Shown one piece after another: positions 1 to 9,056 of a DNA stretch of 38,420 nt. The stretch is taken from NCBI GenBank assembly GCA_035319125.1, contig DATHDG010000027.1, positions 1 to 38,420 of the forward strand, given 5' to 3'. The DNA comes from Fen-1308 sp035319125 (GTDB lineage Bacteria > Nitrospirota > Thermodesulfovibrionia > Thermodesulfovibrionales > Dissulfurispiraceae). The translations under genes and the position numbers were made by a program. Each line of letters starts with the position of its first letter. Within the stretch, counting starts at the first letter, position 1. The notes beneath the pieces were generated by a model, which worked only from the letters and a program-made list of their open reading frames with translations, ran no database searches and had not been told where the DNA came from.

Positions 1-194
1 ATGTTATCGAGCTTTCTGCCTAACACGAGTCGCTTACCATAGAATTACCTTTTTATACCCCGACTATCGGACAACTGTCAAGAGAAAATGCTGATTTCTT
101 GGTGTAAGGGTTTGTCGCCGACAAGTTCAAGGACTGTGTCAGTCGGGAGCAAATAGAAAACAGTTACGGAATGTGCTCGCTATTGACAATTTAT
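1..194. other. left-edge intergenic stretch, no gene recognised
   Basis: No reading frame here resembles a known protein and no RNA gene or repeat stands out. It lies downstream of the minus-strand truA gene. A TTGACA hexamer at 184-189 has no convincing -10 partner. Confidence 0.4.
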
Positions 195-962
195 TCAGTA
201 TGTGATGTTTTCGAGAAACAGACCATTGGCAGGAGCAGTCATACCGGCACATTTTCTATCTTTGCTCTCAAGTATTCGTGTCATATCCTCTGCCTTGAGT
301 TTCCCTCTGCCTACTTCAACTATTGTCCCAACCAGGTTTCTAACCATATGCCTCAGGAATGCATCGCCCTCAAAACGGAATTTCATGAAGGAACCGCTAT
401 GTTGAATAGTTGTAACTTCTATTGCATTCATCTCAACCAATGATGCTGTATGTAATGTGCGTACAGTTGTCCTGGCTCCACAGCCGCTGCCGCGAAACGC
501 GGAGAAGTCATGTGTACCGGTTATGTATGATAGAGCAGACCTCATTGCCGGCGCATCCAAATTATAGGGTATTCTCCAGACATATCGATATATAAACGGA
601 GATACATTTCTGTCCATCGTTAAAAGGTATACGTAAGATTTCTTCCTGGCAGAATAGCGCGCATGGAAAGAACTGTCAACTTCAGAAATTTCTGTAATGC
701 GTACGTCACTGGGAAGAAGGGAGTTTAGTGCGTTCTGCAGGACCGATGTGCTCAACTGTGAACAAGTCATAAAACAAGCAGTTTGTCCGATTGCGTGCAC
801 TCCTGCATCAGTTCTGCCGGCGGCAATAACATTAATATTTTCGCCGGTTATTCGCAGCAGACAGTTCTGAATGCAACTTTGAATAGTTCTGCCTGAAGGC
901 TGAATCTGCCATCCGAGGTAATTTGTGCCGTCATACTGCAGCAGAATTTTTATGTTTCGCAT
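195..962 (-). CDS. truA: tRNA pseudouridine synthase A
   Basis: Converts uridines at positions 38-40 of the tRNA anticodon stem to pseudouridine. The 255-residue product has the usual TruA length. It starts MRNIKILLQYDGTNYLGWQ and carries the catalytic motif GRTDAGVHA with the nucleophilic aspartate at D52. The central HDFSAFRG segment and the late FLRHMVRNLVGT segment are also typical of TruA. The ATG at 960-962 is kept because it places the conserved N-terminal strand correctly. The gene diverges from the AI-2E permease gene across about 170 bp. Family assignment is firm; nothing odd is seen. Confidence 0.96.
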   Translation of the reverse strand: MRNIKILLQYDGTNYLGWQIQPSGRTIQSCIQNCLLRITGENINVIAAGRTDAGVHAIGQTACFMTCSQLSTSVLQNALNSLLPSDVRITEISEVDSSFHARYSARKKSYVYLLTMDRNVSPFIYRYVWRIPYNLDAPAMRSALSYITGTHDFSAFRGSGCGARTTVRTLHTASLVEMNAIEVTTIQHSGSFMKFRFEGDAFLRHMVRNLVGTIVEVGRGKLKAEDMTRILESKDRKCAGMTAPANGLFLENITY

Positions 963-1132
963 ATTATTATTTTACTCCATGATCAACCGTAAGGGATAAA
1001 CTCCTTTAAAGGGGAACCCCAAAGGGTTATAATACGAATTGACGAAGGTTCAGATGTGATCCGAGGTTCACTATTTCTGCAAGTCTTATATATTTCCTGC
1101 AGCTAAAATGATTAAGAGTTTCCGGAGGTTTG

Positions 1133-2158
1133 ATGGGAGTGGAATTGGAAAAGCAAAAAATAACAGGGCCTGAGATTGCAGCGTTGGTATGTTCCGGCAC
1201 TGCAATGCTGTTGATACTCAAGTTGCACCTGCTGCCGGCTCTTCTATCAGGTTTTTTTGTATATGAATCGGTACATCTGCTGGCCCCGCCGCTGAAGATT
1301 GCAAAGCTCCGTGGCAGGCTTGCAAGGATAGTGGTAGTGGCTCTTCTTGCTACGGCTATAATTGCCATGCTGTCGCTATTGATCTGGGGAGGCATTGTCT
1401 TCTTTCATGGCGAGTCGGGGGATGTCCCGGCCCTTATGAATAAAATGGCTGAGATTATTGAACAATACCGGGAGGTACTGCCTCCATGGGTTATTGAATA
1501 CCTTCCGGGAGATCCGGAAGGAATAAGGACGGGGCTGGTATCGTGGCTGCAGAAACATGCTGCAGAAGTGAGGACTGTAGGCAGGGAGGCCGGTCTTATG
1601 CTGGTTCATGTTCTTGTTGGGATGGTGATCGGCGCATTACTTGCTATAAGGCAAGTAAATTCATCGGAAGACAATAAGCCTTTTGCAGCCGCGCTGGTTG
1701 ACCGCGCCTCTAAATTCAGCTGGTCTTTTCGTTCCGTGGTGTTTGCACAGATCCGGATCGCGGTGCTCAATACTTTGTTCACTACGATATACCTGGGGAT
1801 AGCCCTGCCTATTTTCGGCGTTCATATGCCGCTGATCAAGGTTCTTATTGCTATTACATTCATAATGGGTCTTCTACCTGTCATTGGCAATGTGATCTCA
1901 AACTCGGCTATCGTTGTTGTCAGCATGAGCAACTCACTCGCCGCAGCTGCTGCATCTCTTGTGTTTTTGCTCGTCATTCATAAGCTCGAGTATTTCCTTA
2001 ATGCAAAAATAATCGGAAGCCAGATACGCGCCCATGCGTGGGAATTGCTGATAGCTATGATAGTAATGGAAGCTGCTTTCGGGTTGGCCGGTGTTATCGC
2101 GGCGCCGATCTATTATGCTTATATCAAAAGCGAGCTGACGGAATGGGGTCTTGTCTAG
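1133..2158 (+). CDS. AI-2E family transporter (multi-pass membrane permease)
   Basis: A 341-residue integral membrane protein of the AI-2E/PerM family, whose members include autoinducer-2 exporters and Na+/H+ antiporters; the substrate here is unknown. Hydrophobic helices lie near residues 12-40, 60-85, 150-170 and 205-330. The C-terminal block with PLIKVLIAITFIMGLLPVIGN and the final helix ending in IYYAYIK are characteristic of the family. The ATG at 1133 is preferred to the TTG three bases upstream because GGAGG at 1124-1128 is well spaced from it. Its stop codon is followed one base later by the mutL ATG, so the two genes are probably cotranscribed. Confidence 0.85.
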   Translation: MGVELEKQKITGPEIAALVCSGTAMLLILKLHLLPALLSGFFVYESVHLLAPPLKIAKLRGRLARIVVVALLATAIIAMLSLLIWGGIVFFHGESGDVPALMNKMAEIIEQYREVLPPWVIEYLPGDPEGIRTGLVSWLQKHAAEVRTVGREAGLMLVHVLVGMVIGALLAIRQVNSSEDNKPFAAALVDRASKFSWSFRSVVFAQIRIAVLNTLFTTIYLGIALPIFGVHMPLIKVLIAITFIMGLLPVIGNVISNSAIVVVSMSNSLAAAAASLVFLLVIHKLEYFLNAKIIGSQIRAHAWELLIAMIVMEAAFGLAGVIAAPIYYAYIKSELTEWGLV

Positions 2159-2159
2159 G

Positions 2160-3914
2160 ATGAACAGGATTAAAGTCCTTCCGGTTTTGCTCAGGAATAA
2201 GATAGCTGCCGGAGAGGTTGTAGAAAGACCGGCCTCTGTCGTTAAAGAGCTTATTGAAAATTCTATTGATGCCGATAGCACAAGGATAGAAATTTCGATC
2301 GTGAGCGCTGGCAAGCGGCTGATCAGAGTTTCTGACAACGGCGGCGGCATGAGCCGCGAGGATGCCCTGATGGCTTTCGAACGATACGCTACAAGCAAGA
2401 TCAGCCGTGAGGAAGATCTTGCAGGCATACGCTCTATGGGTTTCAGAGGCGAAGCCTTGTCTTCTATAGCCGCTGTGTCGAAGGTCAAACTTATAACCGC
2501 TGCCAAGGATGAACCCGCCGCAAATGAAAATGGTCTCTGTCTGGAAATTGCAGGAGGCCAGACCAGAAGCGAGAAGTTATGTCCGGCTACTGGTACGACG
2601 ATTGAGATAAAGGACCTTTTTTTTAATACGCCGGCCCGCAGGAAATTTCTCAAATCAGATGTTACTGAGAATTATCATATAATCGACGCAGTGACTTGCG
2701 AAGCGCTATCTCATTTCGAGATCGGCTTCGTACTTAGAATCGATGGCGAGGAGCCCCTGTCAGTGCCTCCGGCATCATCGATAAAGGAAAGGATCACGCA
2801 GATATACGGGAAGGCGTTTGCAAATGAGTTGCTTGAGACATCAGCAGGTGACAGTGAGTTTTATGTCCACGCTTTTATCGGCAAGGCCTCTAACCTACGA
2901 AGCAACAAAAATGGCCAGTTTCTCTTTATCAATAATAGGCCTGTTCGTGATCAGGCGGTTAATCATGCTGTATATACTGCTTACAATGAGCTGCTTCCAA
3001 AAGGAAGACATCCCATTTATTTTCTTTTCCTGAATATTGATCCGGAAAAAGTTGATGTGAATGTTCATCCTGCTAAGAGAGAAGTGCGTTTCGAGGATAG
3101 GACAGGCATCTACAATTTCATACTAAGGACAGTTCGAGAGGCACTAAGCGCCGCCGGGATGGATTTTATTTCGGAGACCGATAAAGGAGAAAGGATCAAG
3201 GGGCATTATTCACTGGCTAATGCGCCCGTGGATAACGCAGGTGCGGCCTTCAATAATGAGGCAAACAGAGTATTGGCTGAATGGCAGCACGGCATGGATA
3301 TACCCCAGATCGCTGAGGCGCTTGCACTGCCTTATGAAGTAGGGGCTCCATTTCTCTATCTTGGTGAGACATTTGTGGCTATACCGGAAAAGGGCGGTCT
3401 TGCTGTAATTGACTATCACGCAGCTCATGAGCGGGTCAATTATGAACGGTTGTTGATCAGGAAAGAGGCTGCTTCTCACAGGATGCTCTTTCCGCAGCAG
3501 GTCAAGCTGGGTCCAAGAGAATACAATGCGGTCCTGAACAATCTTCAGTTGCTGTCCGATTTTAGCATCGAGATTGAGGACTTTGGTCATGGAACAATCA
3601 TTGTGCGGAGTCTTCCGGAAGTGTTGAAAGATGCTGATGTCGGCGCTCTGCTAATGGACGCGGCGTCCTGTATGGCTGACGGGGGAGTTGTTCCTCAGAA
3701 AGCAGCTGATCCGCTGTCGGATATCCGAAGGAACGTCGCAGCACGACTAGCCTGTCATTCATCAGTGAGAGGCAGGGAAATCCCGGACAGGCCACAGATC
3801 GAGGAGCTGCTGAGGGATTTAGGCGCTTGTGAAGAACCCGACCGCTGCCCGCACGGCAGGCCTACGAGGATCAGGATATCAATGAGCGAGATGAAGAAGA
3901 TGTTCAGGAAATAG
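2160..3914 (+). CDS. mutL: DNA mismatch repair protein MutL
   Basis: ATPase and endonuclease of methyl-independent mismatch repair. The N-terminal GHKL ATPase motifs are present: GEVVERPASVVKELIENSIDA, SDNGGGMS and GFRGEALSSIAAVS. The C-terminal endonuclease motif reads DYHAAHERVNYE, matching DQHAxxExxxxE apart from Q to Y. Later metal-site motifs ACHSSVRG and CPHGRPT are also present, so it should be a nicking MutL of the type found in bacteria lacking MutH. Length is about 584 residues from ATG 2160; a TTG at 2151 overlaps the upstream gene and would add three residues. It directly precedes the restriction-modification remnant, which may have inserted at its 3' end. Confidence 0.96.
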   Translation: MNRIKVLPVLLRNKIAAGEVVERPASVVKELIENSIDADSTRIEISIVSAGKRLIRVSDNGGGMSREDALMAFERYATSKISREEDLAGIRSMGFRGEALSSIAAVSKVKLITAAKDEPAANENGLCLEIAGGQTRSEKLCPATGTTIEIKDLFFNTPARRKFLKSDVTENYHIIDAVTCEALSHFEIGFVLRIDGEEPLSVPPASSIKERITQIYGKAFANELLETSAGDSEFYVHAFIGKASNLRSNKNGQFLFINNRPVRDQAVNHAVYTAYNELLPKGRHPIYFLFLNIDPEKVDVNVHPAKREVRFEDRTGIYNFILRTVREALSAAGMDFISETDKGERIKGHYSLANAPVDNAGAAFNNEANRVLAEWQHGMDIPQIAEALALPYEVGAPFLYLGETFVAIPEKGGLAVIDYHAAHERVNYERLLIRKEAASHRMLFPQQVKLGPREYNAVLNNLQLLSDFSIEIEDFGHGTIIVRSLPEVLKDADVGALLMDAASCMADGGVVPQKAADPLSDIRRNVAARLACHSSVRGREIPDRPQIEELLRDLGACEEPDRCPHGRPTRIRISMSEMKKMFRK

Positions 3915-3944
3915 TGTCAGTAGTACGGTCTGCCGCAGAGATCA

Positions 3945-5422
3945 GCCATACTTTGCTATAATCTTTCCGATACCTCGGAAGACGTGAAGGGAATAGCCTT
4001 TGAAAAATTTCTTGGGCGTACTTTTCGCGGAGAAATCGGCCAATTTTTCACACCCCGAACGATAGTCGAATTTATGATCAGGATGATGGAACCTAAAGAG
4101 GGCGATGTGATTTGCGATCAGGCGTCGGGCTCCGGCGGTTTCCTGATCAGATTTTTTGAAATTGTCAGAGAACAGATACTGCGCGATGTTGACAATGAAT
4201 ACCAAAGATATAATGAAGAAATCGGGGCGACAAAATATACGAAGAAAAAGAAGGCTGAGTTGCTGCGGCTGAAATATGAACAGTTGCAGAGACAGATAAA
4301 TCCTTACGCCAGCAGGGCTGAATCGGGCCGCGAAGACCGTCAGGCTTCCCGCATATGGAAGCTGGCCAATACGTGCATTTACGGCTGCGACGCAAACGAC
4401 AGAATGGCGCGGACCAGCAAAATGAATATGATTATGCACGGCGACGGCCACGGCGGTGTTCATCATCATGACGGTTTCATAAATGTCAATGGAATTTTCG
4501 AGGAGCGTTTTAATATTGTTCTTACCAATCCGCCCTTTGGGGCAAATGTCGATGAAGAAGACATAATAGAAGAATCCCATGTTGCCATCCCGGAAGATGT
4601 CGAAAAGAAATATAAAACCGATTACGGCAGGCTATATTCGGATGCTATAAACAAAGTAAAGGCGGCCGTCGAAAAGTCTATTCTCAGCTTGTTAAACTTG
4701 CCCAAGACCGGAAAGATTAAAACAGAGATTCTGTTCATTGAGCGTTGCCTTGCCTTGCTGAAACCCGCCGCAAACTCGGTATTGTCCTGCCGGAAGGTAT
4801 CTTCAACAATCCATCGCTTGCATACGTGCGGGAATATTGCGAAGGCAGGGCATTTATCAGGGCCGTGGTTTCTCTACCGCAAGAGACATTCTTTTCATCC
4901 GGTGCCAGCGTAAAGGCATCTCTTCTCTTTATGCAAAAGTTTACAGAAGAGGAAAAGTCAGAATTCCAGACACTGAAAGCCTCAACCTTGGCCGAGATTG
5001 AAGAAAAATACAAAGAACAAAAGGCACCGCTTTTGGAGATCATTTCAAAACCGAACTATAATCAGATCTACTTTTTACCTGAAGATAAATCCCCTACGAA
5101 AGACCAAAGAGCAAAGGCCTCCGAACAGGCTAAAGAAGCCAATGCCAGACTTAAAGAAGAAAAAGATAAAGCAAAAAAAGCACTGCGAGAAATCGAGGAA
5201 GCAATAACAAGAGAAGCCAGGGCGCTCCTCAAAGACCGATTCAACTATCCGATTTTCATGTATGACGCAGAAAAGGTTGGCATTACCGCAACAGGTGAAC
5301 CGGATTATAATGAGCTGTATCCGAACGACAACAAGCCTCCAGAAATGGAAAAATCATGCTTGGAGTGGTATAAGGAGTTTCAAGATAATTCAAAAACGAT
5401 TATGCAAAAGACGGCAGAATGA
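3945..5422 (+). pseudogene. hsdM: type I restriction-modification methyltransferase HsdM, 5'-truncated and frameshifted
   Basis: N6-adenine methyltransferase subunit of a type I system, inactive as read. Homology begins abruptly about 30 bp after mutL with LSDTSEDVKGIAFEKFLGRT; an in-frame TAG at 3921 shows that the N-terminal helical domain is missing. The SAM motif reads DQASGSGGF instead of the usual DPACGSGGF. The catalytic NPPF motif is intact at about 4530. Around 4768-4772 the frame breaks: ALLKPA in the first frame continues as KLGIVLPEGIFNNPS in the next. One extra G (GCCGC to GCCGGC) would restore the frame, so a single-base deletion or sequencing error is likely. Without repair a GTG-started 5' fragment ends at 4913. 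The stop overlaps the hsdS ATG (ATGA). Confidence 0.85.
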
Positions 5423-6810
5423 TGGCAATTTCCAATACTTCTCAAAAAATATTTACAGTTTGGTTCAATGAACTCGAACGATGGGACTGTAGTTTCTTTA
5501 GAAAAATATGCTGGAATTGGCCCCAAAAATTTATTGTTCCTCTAAGCAATATTTTGACCCGTAAGCAAGATCAAGTCAGTGACTTGGAAAACGTAATCAT
5601 GTTACCGATAATCGAAAAAATTACTTTTGGCGGAATAATATCAATTACTGATGCCGGAAAGCGAAAAAACTATAAGGGGCGATTATTTTGGGCTGAACGC
5701 GGTGACCTCATTTATAGTAAAATACGTGTAAAGCAGGGCTCATTTGCGGTTGTTCCCAATGAAATAAGTCGACTCGCAGTTAGTGCAGAATATCCTGTTT
5801 ATATTGTCAATCATGCGATTTGTGAACCTGCTTATCTTACGCTTGTTCTAAGAAGCAAGGCATTCCTCAATCTTCTTGAAGGTTTGTCACACGGCGGCTC
5901 AACCAAGACGCGTATTCCACCAGCAGTATTTGAGAGACTTGAAGTGCCTGTGCCACCGCTTCCCGTTCAACAAAGCATCGTTGAACTTTGGACAAAGACG
6001 CAAGAAGAGATAGAATCTATGAGAGCTAAAATAGAAACTATAGAAAAAGACCTTTCGAGTAATGCGTTGGGAAAGGCAGGGATTGAACTCTTTCCATTAA
6101 GAAAGCGTACAGTATCTTTCTCTATTGATTGGAAGGATATTGAAAGGTGGGGCGTGGAATTTAACCGATGGGAATGGAAAATATCCGAATTACTATTATC
6201 GAGCAAATATCCTATGGTAGTACTATCAGATGAGGCTTTCATAAATCCGACTGATAACTATTCGTTGACTGACGATAAATTAGTCTCCTTTATCCCTATG
6301 GAAGCCGTATCAGACAAAACAGGGGAACTTGTCACACCGCAAACACGTAAATACCGCGAAGTAAAAAACGGATATTCACGCTTCCGTGATAATGATGTAA
6401 TCTGGGCCAAGATTACGCCATGTATGCAAAACGGGAAATGTGCAGTTGTGAGAAATATGGAGAACGGCATTGGTATTGGATCGACAGAATTTCATGTTAT
6501 CAGGACAAAGAATATTGACAGGCTAATTCCGGACTATATCTGGATATTGCTGCGACTCGATCACTTGCGTCACACTGCGCAGAGGTATTTTATTGGGTCT
6601 GCCGGTCAACAGCGTGTACCTTATGAATTCCTTTCAAATCTTTATATACCGCTTCCACCCGTTGAGATACAGAAGACCATTATCAGGGATGTAATAGAAG
6701 CTCAGTCAGATATAATGAGTATGCGCACAGCTGCTACGAGTAAAGCCCTTGAAATCAAATCCTACATAGAAGACTTGATACTTGGAAAAAAGAAGATTGA
6801 AAACATTTAA
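5419..6810 (+). CDS. hsdS: type I restriction-modification specificity subunit HsdS
   Basis: A 463-residue DNA-recognition subunit with two target-recognition domains, at about residues 20-190 and 240-420. Each is followed by a conserved helix: PVPPLPVQQSIVELWTKTQE after the first and PLPPVEIQKTIIRDVIEAQ after the second. This tandem arrangement is the hallmark of HsdS. It overlaps hsdM by four bases (ATGA) and so was translated coupled to it. No hsdR restriction gene follows in the window; the next 200 bp carry no recognisable piece of one. With hsdM broken, its present function is doubtful, although the reading frame is fully open. Confidence 0.88.
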   Translation: MMAISNTSQKIFTVWFNELERWDCSFFRKICWNWPQKFIVPLSNILTRKQDQVSDLENVIMLPIIEKITFGGIISITDAGKRKNYKGRLFWAERGDLIYSKIRVKQGSFAVVPNEISRLAVSAEYPVYIVNHAICEPAYLTLVLRSKAFLNLLEGLSHGGSTKTRIPPAVFERLEVPVPPLPVQQSIVELWTKTQEEIESMRAKIETIEKDLSSNALGKAGIELFPLRKRTVSFSIDWKDIERWGVEFNRWEWKISELLLSSKYPMVVLSDEAFINPTDNYSLTDDKLVSFIPMEAVSDKTGELVTPQTRKYREVKNGYSRFRDNDVIWAKITPCMQNGKCAVVRNMENGIGIGSTEFHVIRTKNIDRLIPDYIWILLRLDHLRHTAQRYFIGSAGQQRVPYEFLSNLYIPLPPVEIQKTIIRDVIEAQSDIMSMRTAATSKALEIKSYIEDLILGKKKIENI

Positions 6811-6969
6811 GTGGGAAAGATAGCGGTATGACAGTTGATCGTAATGCCGATACCTGAGAGCCTTCTTCGGGAACTTTGCAGCAAGGCGTGATAGATTCAC
6901 TTCTAATTGCAATGAAAACGTTCGAAAATGGATCTTGCGATCATGACGTTGCATAGCAGCTAGTCTTTA

Positions 6970-7011
6970 TTGACTGCACGTAAATAACGTGCCATGCTTA
7001 AATTAAGCATG
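6970..7011 (+). promoter_or_regulatory. two abutting palindromes, probable toxin-antitoxin operator
   Basis: GCACGT-AAATA-ACGTGC occupies 6976-6992. It is immediately followed at 6993-7011 by a perfect 9-bp-arm palindrome centred on a single A (CATGCTTAA/TTAAGCATG). A TTGACT hexamer at 6970-6975 could be the -35 element. They end 17 bp before the antitoxin ATG, with GGAGG in between. Ribbon-helix-helix antitoxins commonly autoregulate through such sites; binding here is inferred. Confidence 0.65.
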
Positions 7012-7028
7012 TAAGCAGGAGGCTGCAG

Positions 7029-7262
7029 ATGAAACAGAATGTGACGATTCGTCTTGACAAGGATTTGATCAAAAAAGGCAAGGTAATCGCATCAAAGAAA
7101 GAGACGTCGCTGAACAGGCTCTTAAGCGATTTCCTGAAGCAGATCGTCGAGGAAGACGATTATTATGAGCAGTGCAAGAAGAAGGCCTTGTCCATTCTCG
7201 ATAAGGGCTACCATTTTGGAGGAAAGATAAAATATACCAGGGACGAGCTGCATGAGCGGTAG
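7029..7262 (+). CDS. VapB-like antitoxin (ribbon-helix-helix type)
   Basis: A 77-residue protein whose start, MKQNVTIRLDKDLIKKGKVI, followed by a SLNRLLSDFL helix has the look of a ribbon-helix-helix DNA-binding domain of the DUF6364/VapB type. The charged C-terminal half (about residues 42-77) would wrap the toxin. AGGAGG at 7017-7022 is a strong ribosome-binding site. The end overlaps the PIN-domain toxin by 11 bases, the coupling expected of a toxin-antitoxin operon. The two palindromes just upstream fit autoregulation. Family level is fairly secure; the precise antitoxin class is not. Confidence 0.8.
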   Translation: MKQNVTIRLDKDLIKKGKVIASKKETSLNRLLSDFLKQIVEEDDYYEQCKKKALSILDKGYHFGGKIKYTRDELHER

Positions 7263-7686
7263 GGTCTTTCTTGATGCGAATATCCTTGTCTACGCGCATG
7301 ACAGGGACGCGGGAGAAAAACATTCTGCGGCACGCACAATTGTCGAGGAGCTTTGGAATAAACGGGCAGGCGTTTTAAGCAATCAGGTATTGCAGAAATT
7401 TTATGTCGCCGTCACGAAGAAGATTCAAAGCACGATCTCCAAATCTGAAGCAAGGGAAATTCTGACGGCATACATTTGCTGGAACATCAAGGAGCTTTCT
7501 CCTGCAGCCATTATAAGGGCAGCCGAGATCGAGGAGAAATACCGCATATCTTTTGGGGACGCTCTAATCATTGTCGCCGCGTATGAAGCGAAATGCGAAA
7601 AGGTGTTGACCGAAGACCTTAATTCGGGTCAGGTAATCGAGGGGATCTTGATTGAAAATCCCCTTCGGCTGAAAAAGAACAGGTAG
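7252..7686 (+). CDS. PIN-domain toxin, VapC-like ribonuclease
   Basis: A 144-residue PIN-domain protein, predicted Mg2+-dependent RNase acting on tRNA or other RNA when freed from its antitoxin. The first active-site acid is D8 in VFLDANILVYA. Later acids are D103 in ISFGDALIIVAA and E121/D122 in LTEDLNSG. Its start codon lies within the antitoxin gene. Length and motif spacing are normal for VapC, so it is probably active. It converges on murA with a 31-bp gap. The RNA target cannot be told from the sequence. Confidence 0.87.
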   Translation: MSGRVFLDANILVYAHDRDAGEKHSAARTIVEELWNKRAGVLSNQVLQKFYVAVTKKIQSTISKSEAREILTAYICWNIKELSPAAIIRAAEIEEKYRISFGDALIIVAAYEAKCEKVLTEDLNSGQVIEGILIENPLRLKKNR

Positions 7687-7717
7687 ATCCGCCTGCAGCC
7701 TTTATCCAGAGAACATC

Positions 7718-8974
7718 CTATTCTGCAATCCTTTTGATATCAGCACCAAGTTTTTTCAGTTTTTCATCTATGCGCTCATAGCCTCGGTCGAGATGATAAA
7801 TTCGCTGAATAACGCTTTCGCCTTTTGCGCAAAGTGCTGCGACTATCAGTGATGCTGACGCCCGCAGATCGGTCGCCATGACCGGAGCGCCTGTAAGCCG
7901 TTCCACGCCTTTGACCGCAGCTGCGCCGCCATCGATGGCGATGTCAGCGCCCATGCGCCGTAACTCTGCAACATGCATAAAGCGGTTTTCGAAGATGCTT
8001 TCATGTATTATGCTTGTTCCCGAGGCAACGGTCATCAGAGCCATAAACTGCGCCTGCATGTCCGTCGGAAAGCCGGGATATGGCAGTGTCTTGATACTGC
8101 CGGCTACAGGTCTCTTTGGTCCGACAACCCGCAGACCCTTTTTTGTATCTTCAAAGCGGATGCCGGCATCTTTCAGTTTCATAATCACAGCATCCAGGTG
8201 GTCAGAGCGGCAATTTCTGATCAATATATCGCCTCCCGTTGCTCCCGCAATGGCCATGAAAGTTCCGGCTTCGATACGATCAGGTATTACTGAGTAGTTT
8301 GCAATGGGTATCAGACTATCCACTCCGGTAATTTCGATAACACTCTCTCCAGCGCCTTTGATCTTCGCACCCATTGTTGTAAGACAATCGGCGAGGTCTT
8401 TTATTTCAGGTTCTCTGGCAGCGTTTTCGAGTATAGTCGTTCCGCTTGCCAGTGTTGCCGCCATCATGATGTTTTCTGTACCGGTAACTGTCGCTATATC
8501 AAAATATATCTTTGTTCCTTTCAGTCGACGGGACTTTGCAATGACGTAGCCGCCTTCAAGGGTTATTTTGGCGCCCATCTTTTCTAATCCCTTTATGTGC
8601 TGGTCTATCGGACGCCCTCCGATAGCGCAGCCGCCCGGCAGTGACACCCTGGCTTTTCCGAATCGTGCCACAAGCGGACCCAAAACAAGCACCGATGCAC
8701 GCATGGTTTTTACCAGCGTATAAGGAGCCTCCGGCGTGCGGAGGCGTCCTGTATCAAGCGTTATAGTGCCCTCACGATATCCGGTCAAGCCACCCATATG
8801 CCCGATAAGCCGCCCCATTGTAGCTACATCGCGCAGCTCCGGGACATTTGTTATCTGGTGAACGCCGGGTGACAGCAGAGATGCAGTAATGATAGGGAGC
8901 GCAGCATTCTTGGCACCGCTGATTTTCACTTCACCTTTAAGGGTTTTGCCGCCTTTTATTACGAGTTGTTCCAT
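7718..8974 (-). CDS. murA: UDP-N-acetylglucosamine 1-carboxyvinyltransferase
   Basis: First committed step of peptidoglycan synthesis: transfer of enolpyruvate from PEP to UDP-GlcNAc in the cytosol. The product from ATG 8972-8974 has 418 residues, the usual MurA length, beginning MEQLVIKGGKTLKGEVKISG. The open frame extends 20 residues further upstream, but that part is not MurA-like. The active-site loop PGGCAIGGRPIDQH holds the catalytic cysteine at C116, so the enzyme should be fosfomycin-sensitive. The double beta-prism fold motifs PEIKDLADCLTTMGAKI and FPTDMQAQFMAL are present. It diverges from rel across 82 bp. Confidence 0.96.
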   Translation of the reverse strand: MEQLVIKGGKTLKGEVKISGAKNAALPIITASLLSPGVHQITNVPELRDVATMGRLIGHMGGLTGYREGTITLDTGRLRTPEAPYTLVKTMRASVLVLGPLVARFGKARVSLPGGCAIGGRPIDQHIKGLEKMGAKITLEGGYVIAKSRRLKGTKIYFDIATVTGTENIMMAATLASGTTILENAAREPEIKDLADCLTTMGAKIKGAGESVIEITGVDSLIPIANYSVIPDRIEAGTFMAIAGATGGDILIRNCRSDHLDAVIMKLKDAGIRFEDTKKGLRVVGPKRPVAGSIKTLPYPGFPTDMQAQFMALMTVASGTSIIHESIFENRFMHVAELRRMGADIAIDGGAAAVKGVERLTGAPVMATDLRASASLIVAALCAKGESVIQRIYHLDRGYERIDEKLKKLGADIKRIAE

Positions 8975-9056
8975 CCGCTTATTGTAACACAGCATTGACG
9001 CGGGATTACTGAAAACATAAGCGCACATTCCCAATATAAAAAATGTATAATGATAA

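Noticed and set aside
1002..1027. Partly palindromic CCTTTAAAGGGGAACCCCAAAGG-like segment upstream of the AI-2E gene
   Set aside because: The inner loop is only two bases and the arms need a bulge, so a stable hairpin is unlikely; a TATAAT follows but no -35 element is convincing.
7718..8549. Several plus-strand frames opposite murA
   Set aside because: They lie wholly within the conserved murA coding strand and show no family resemblance.
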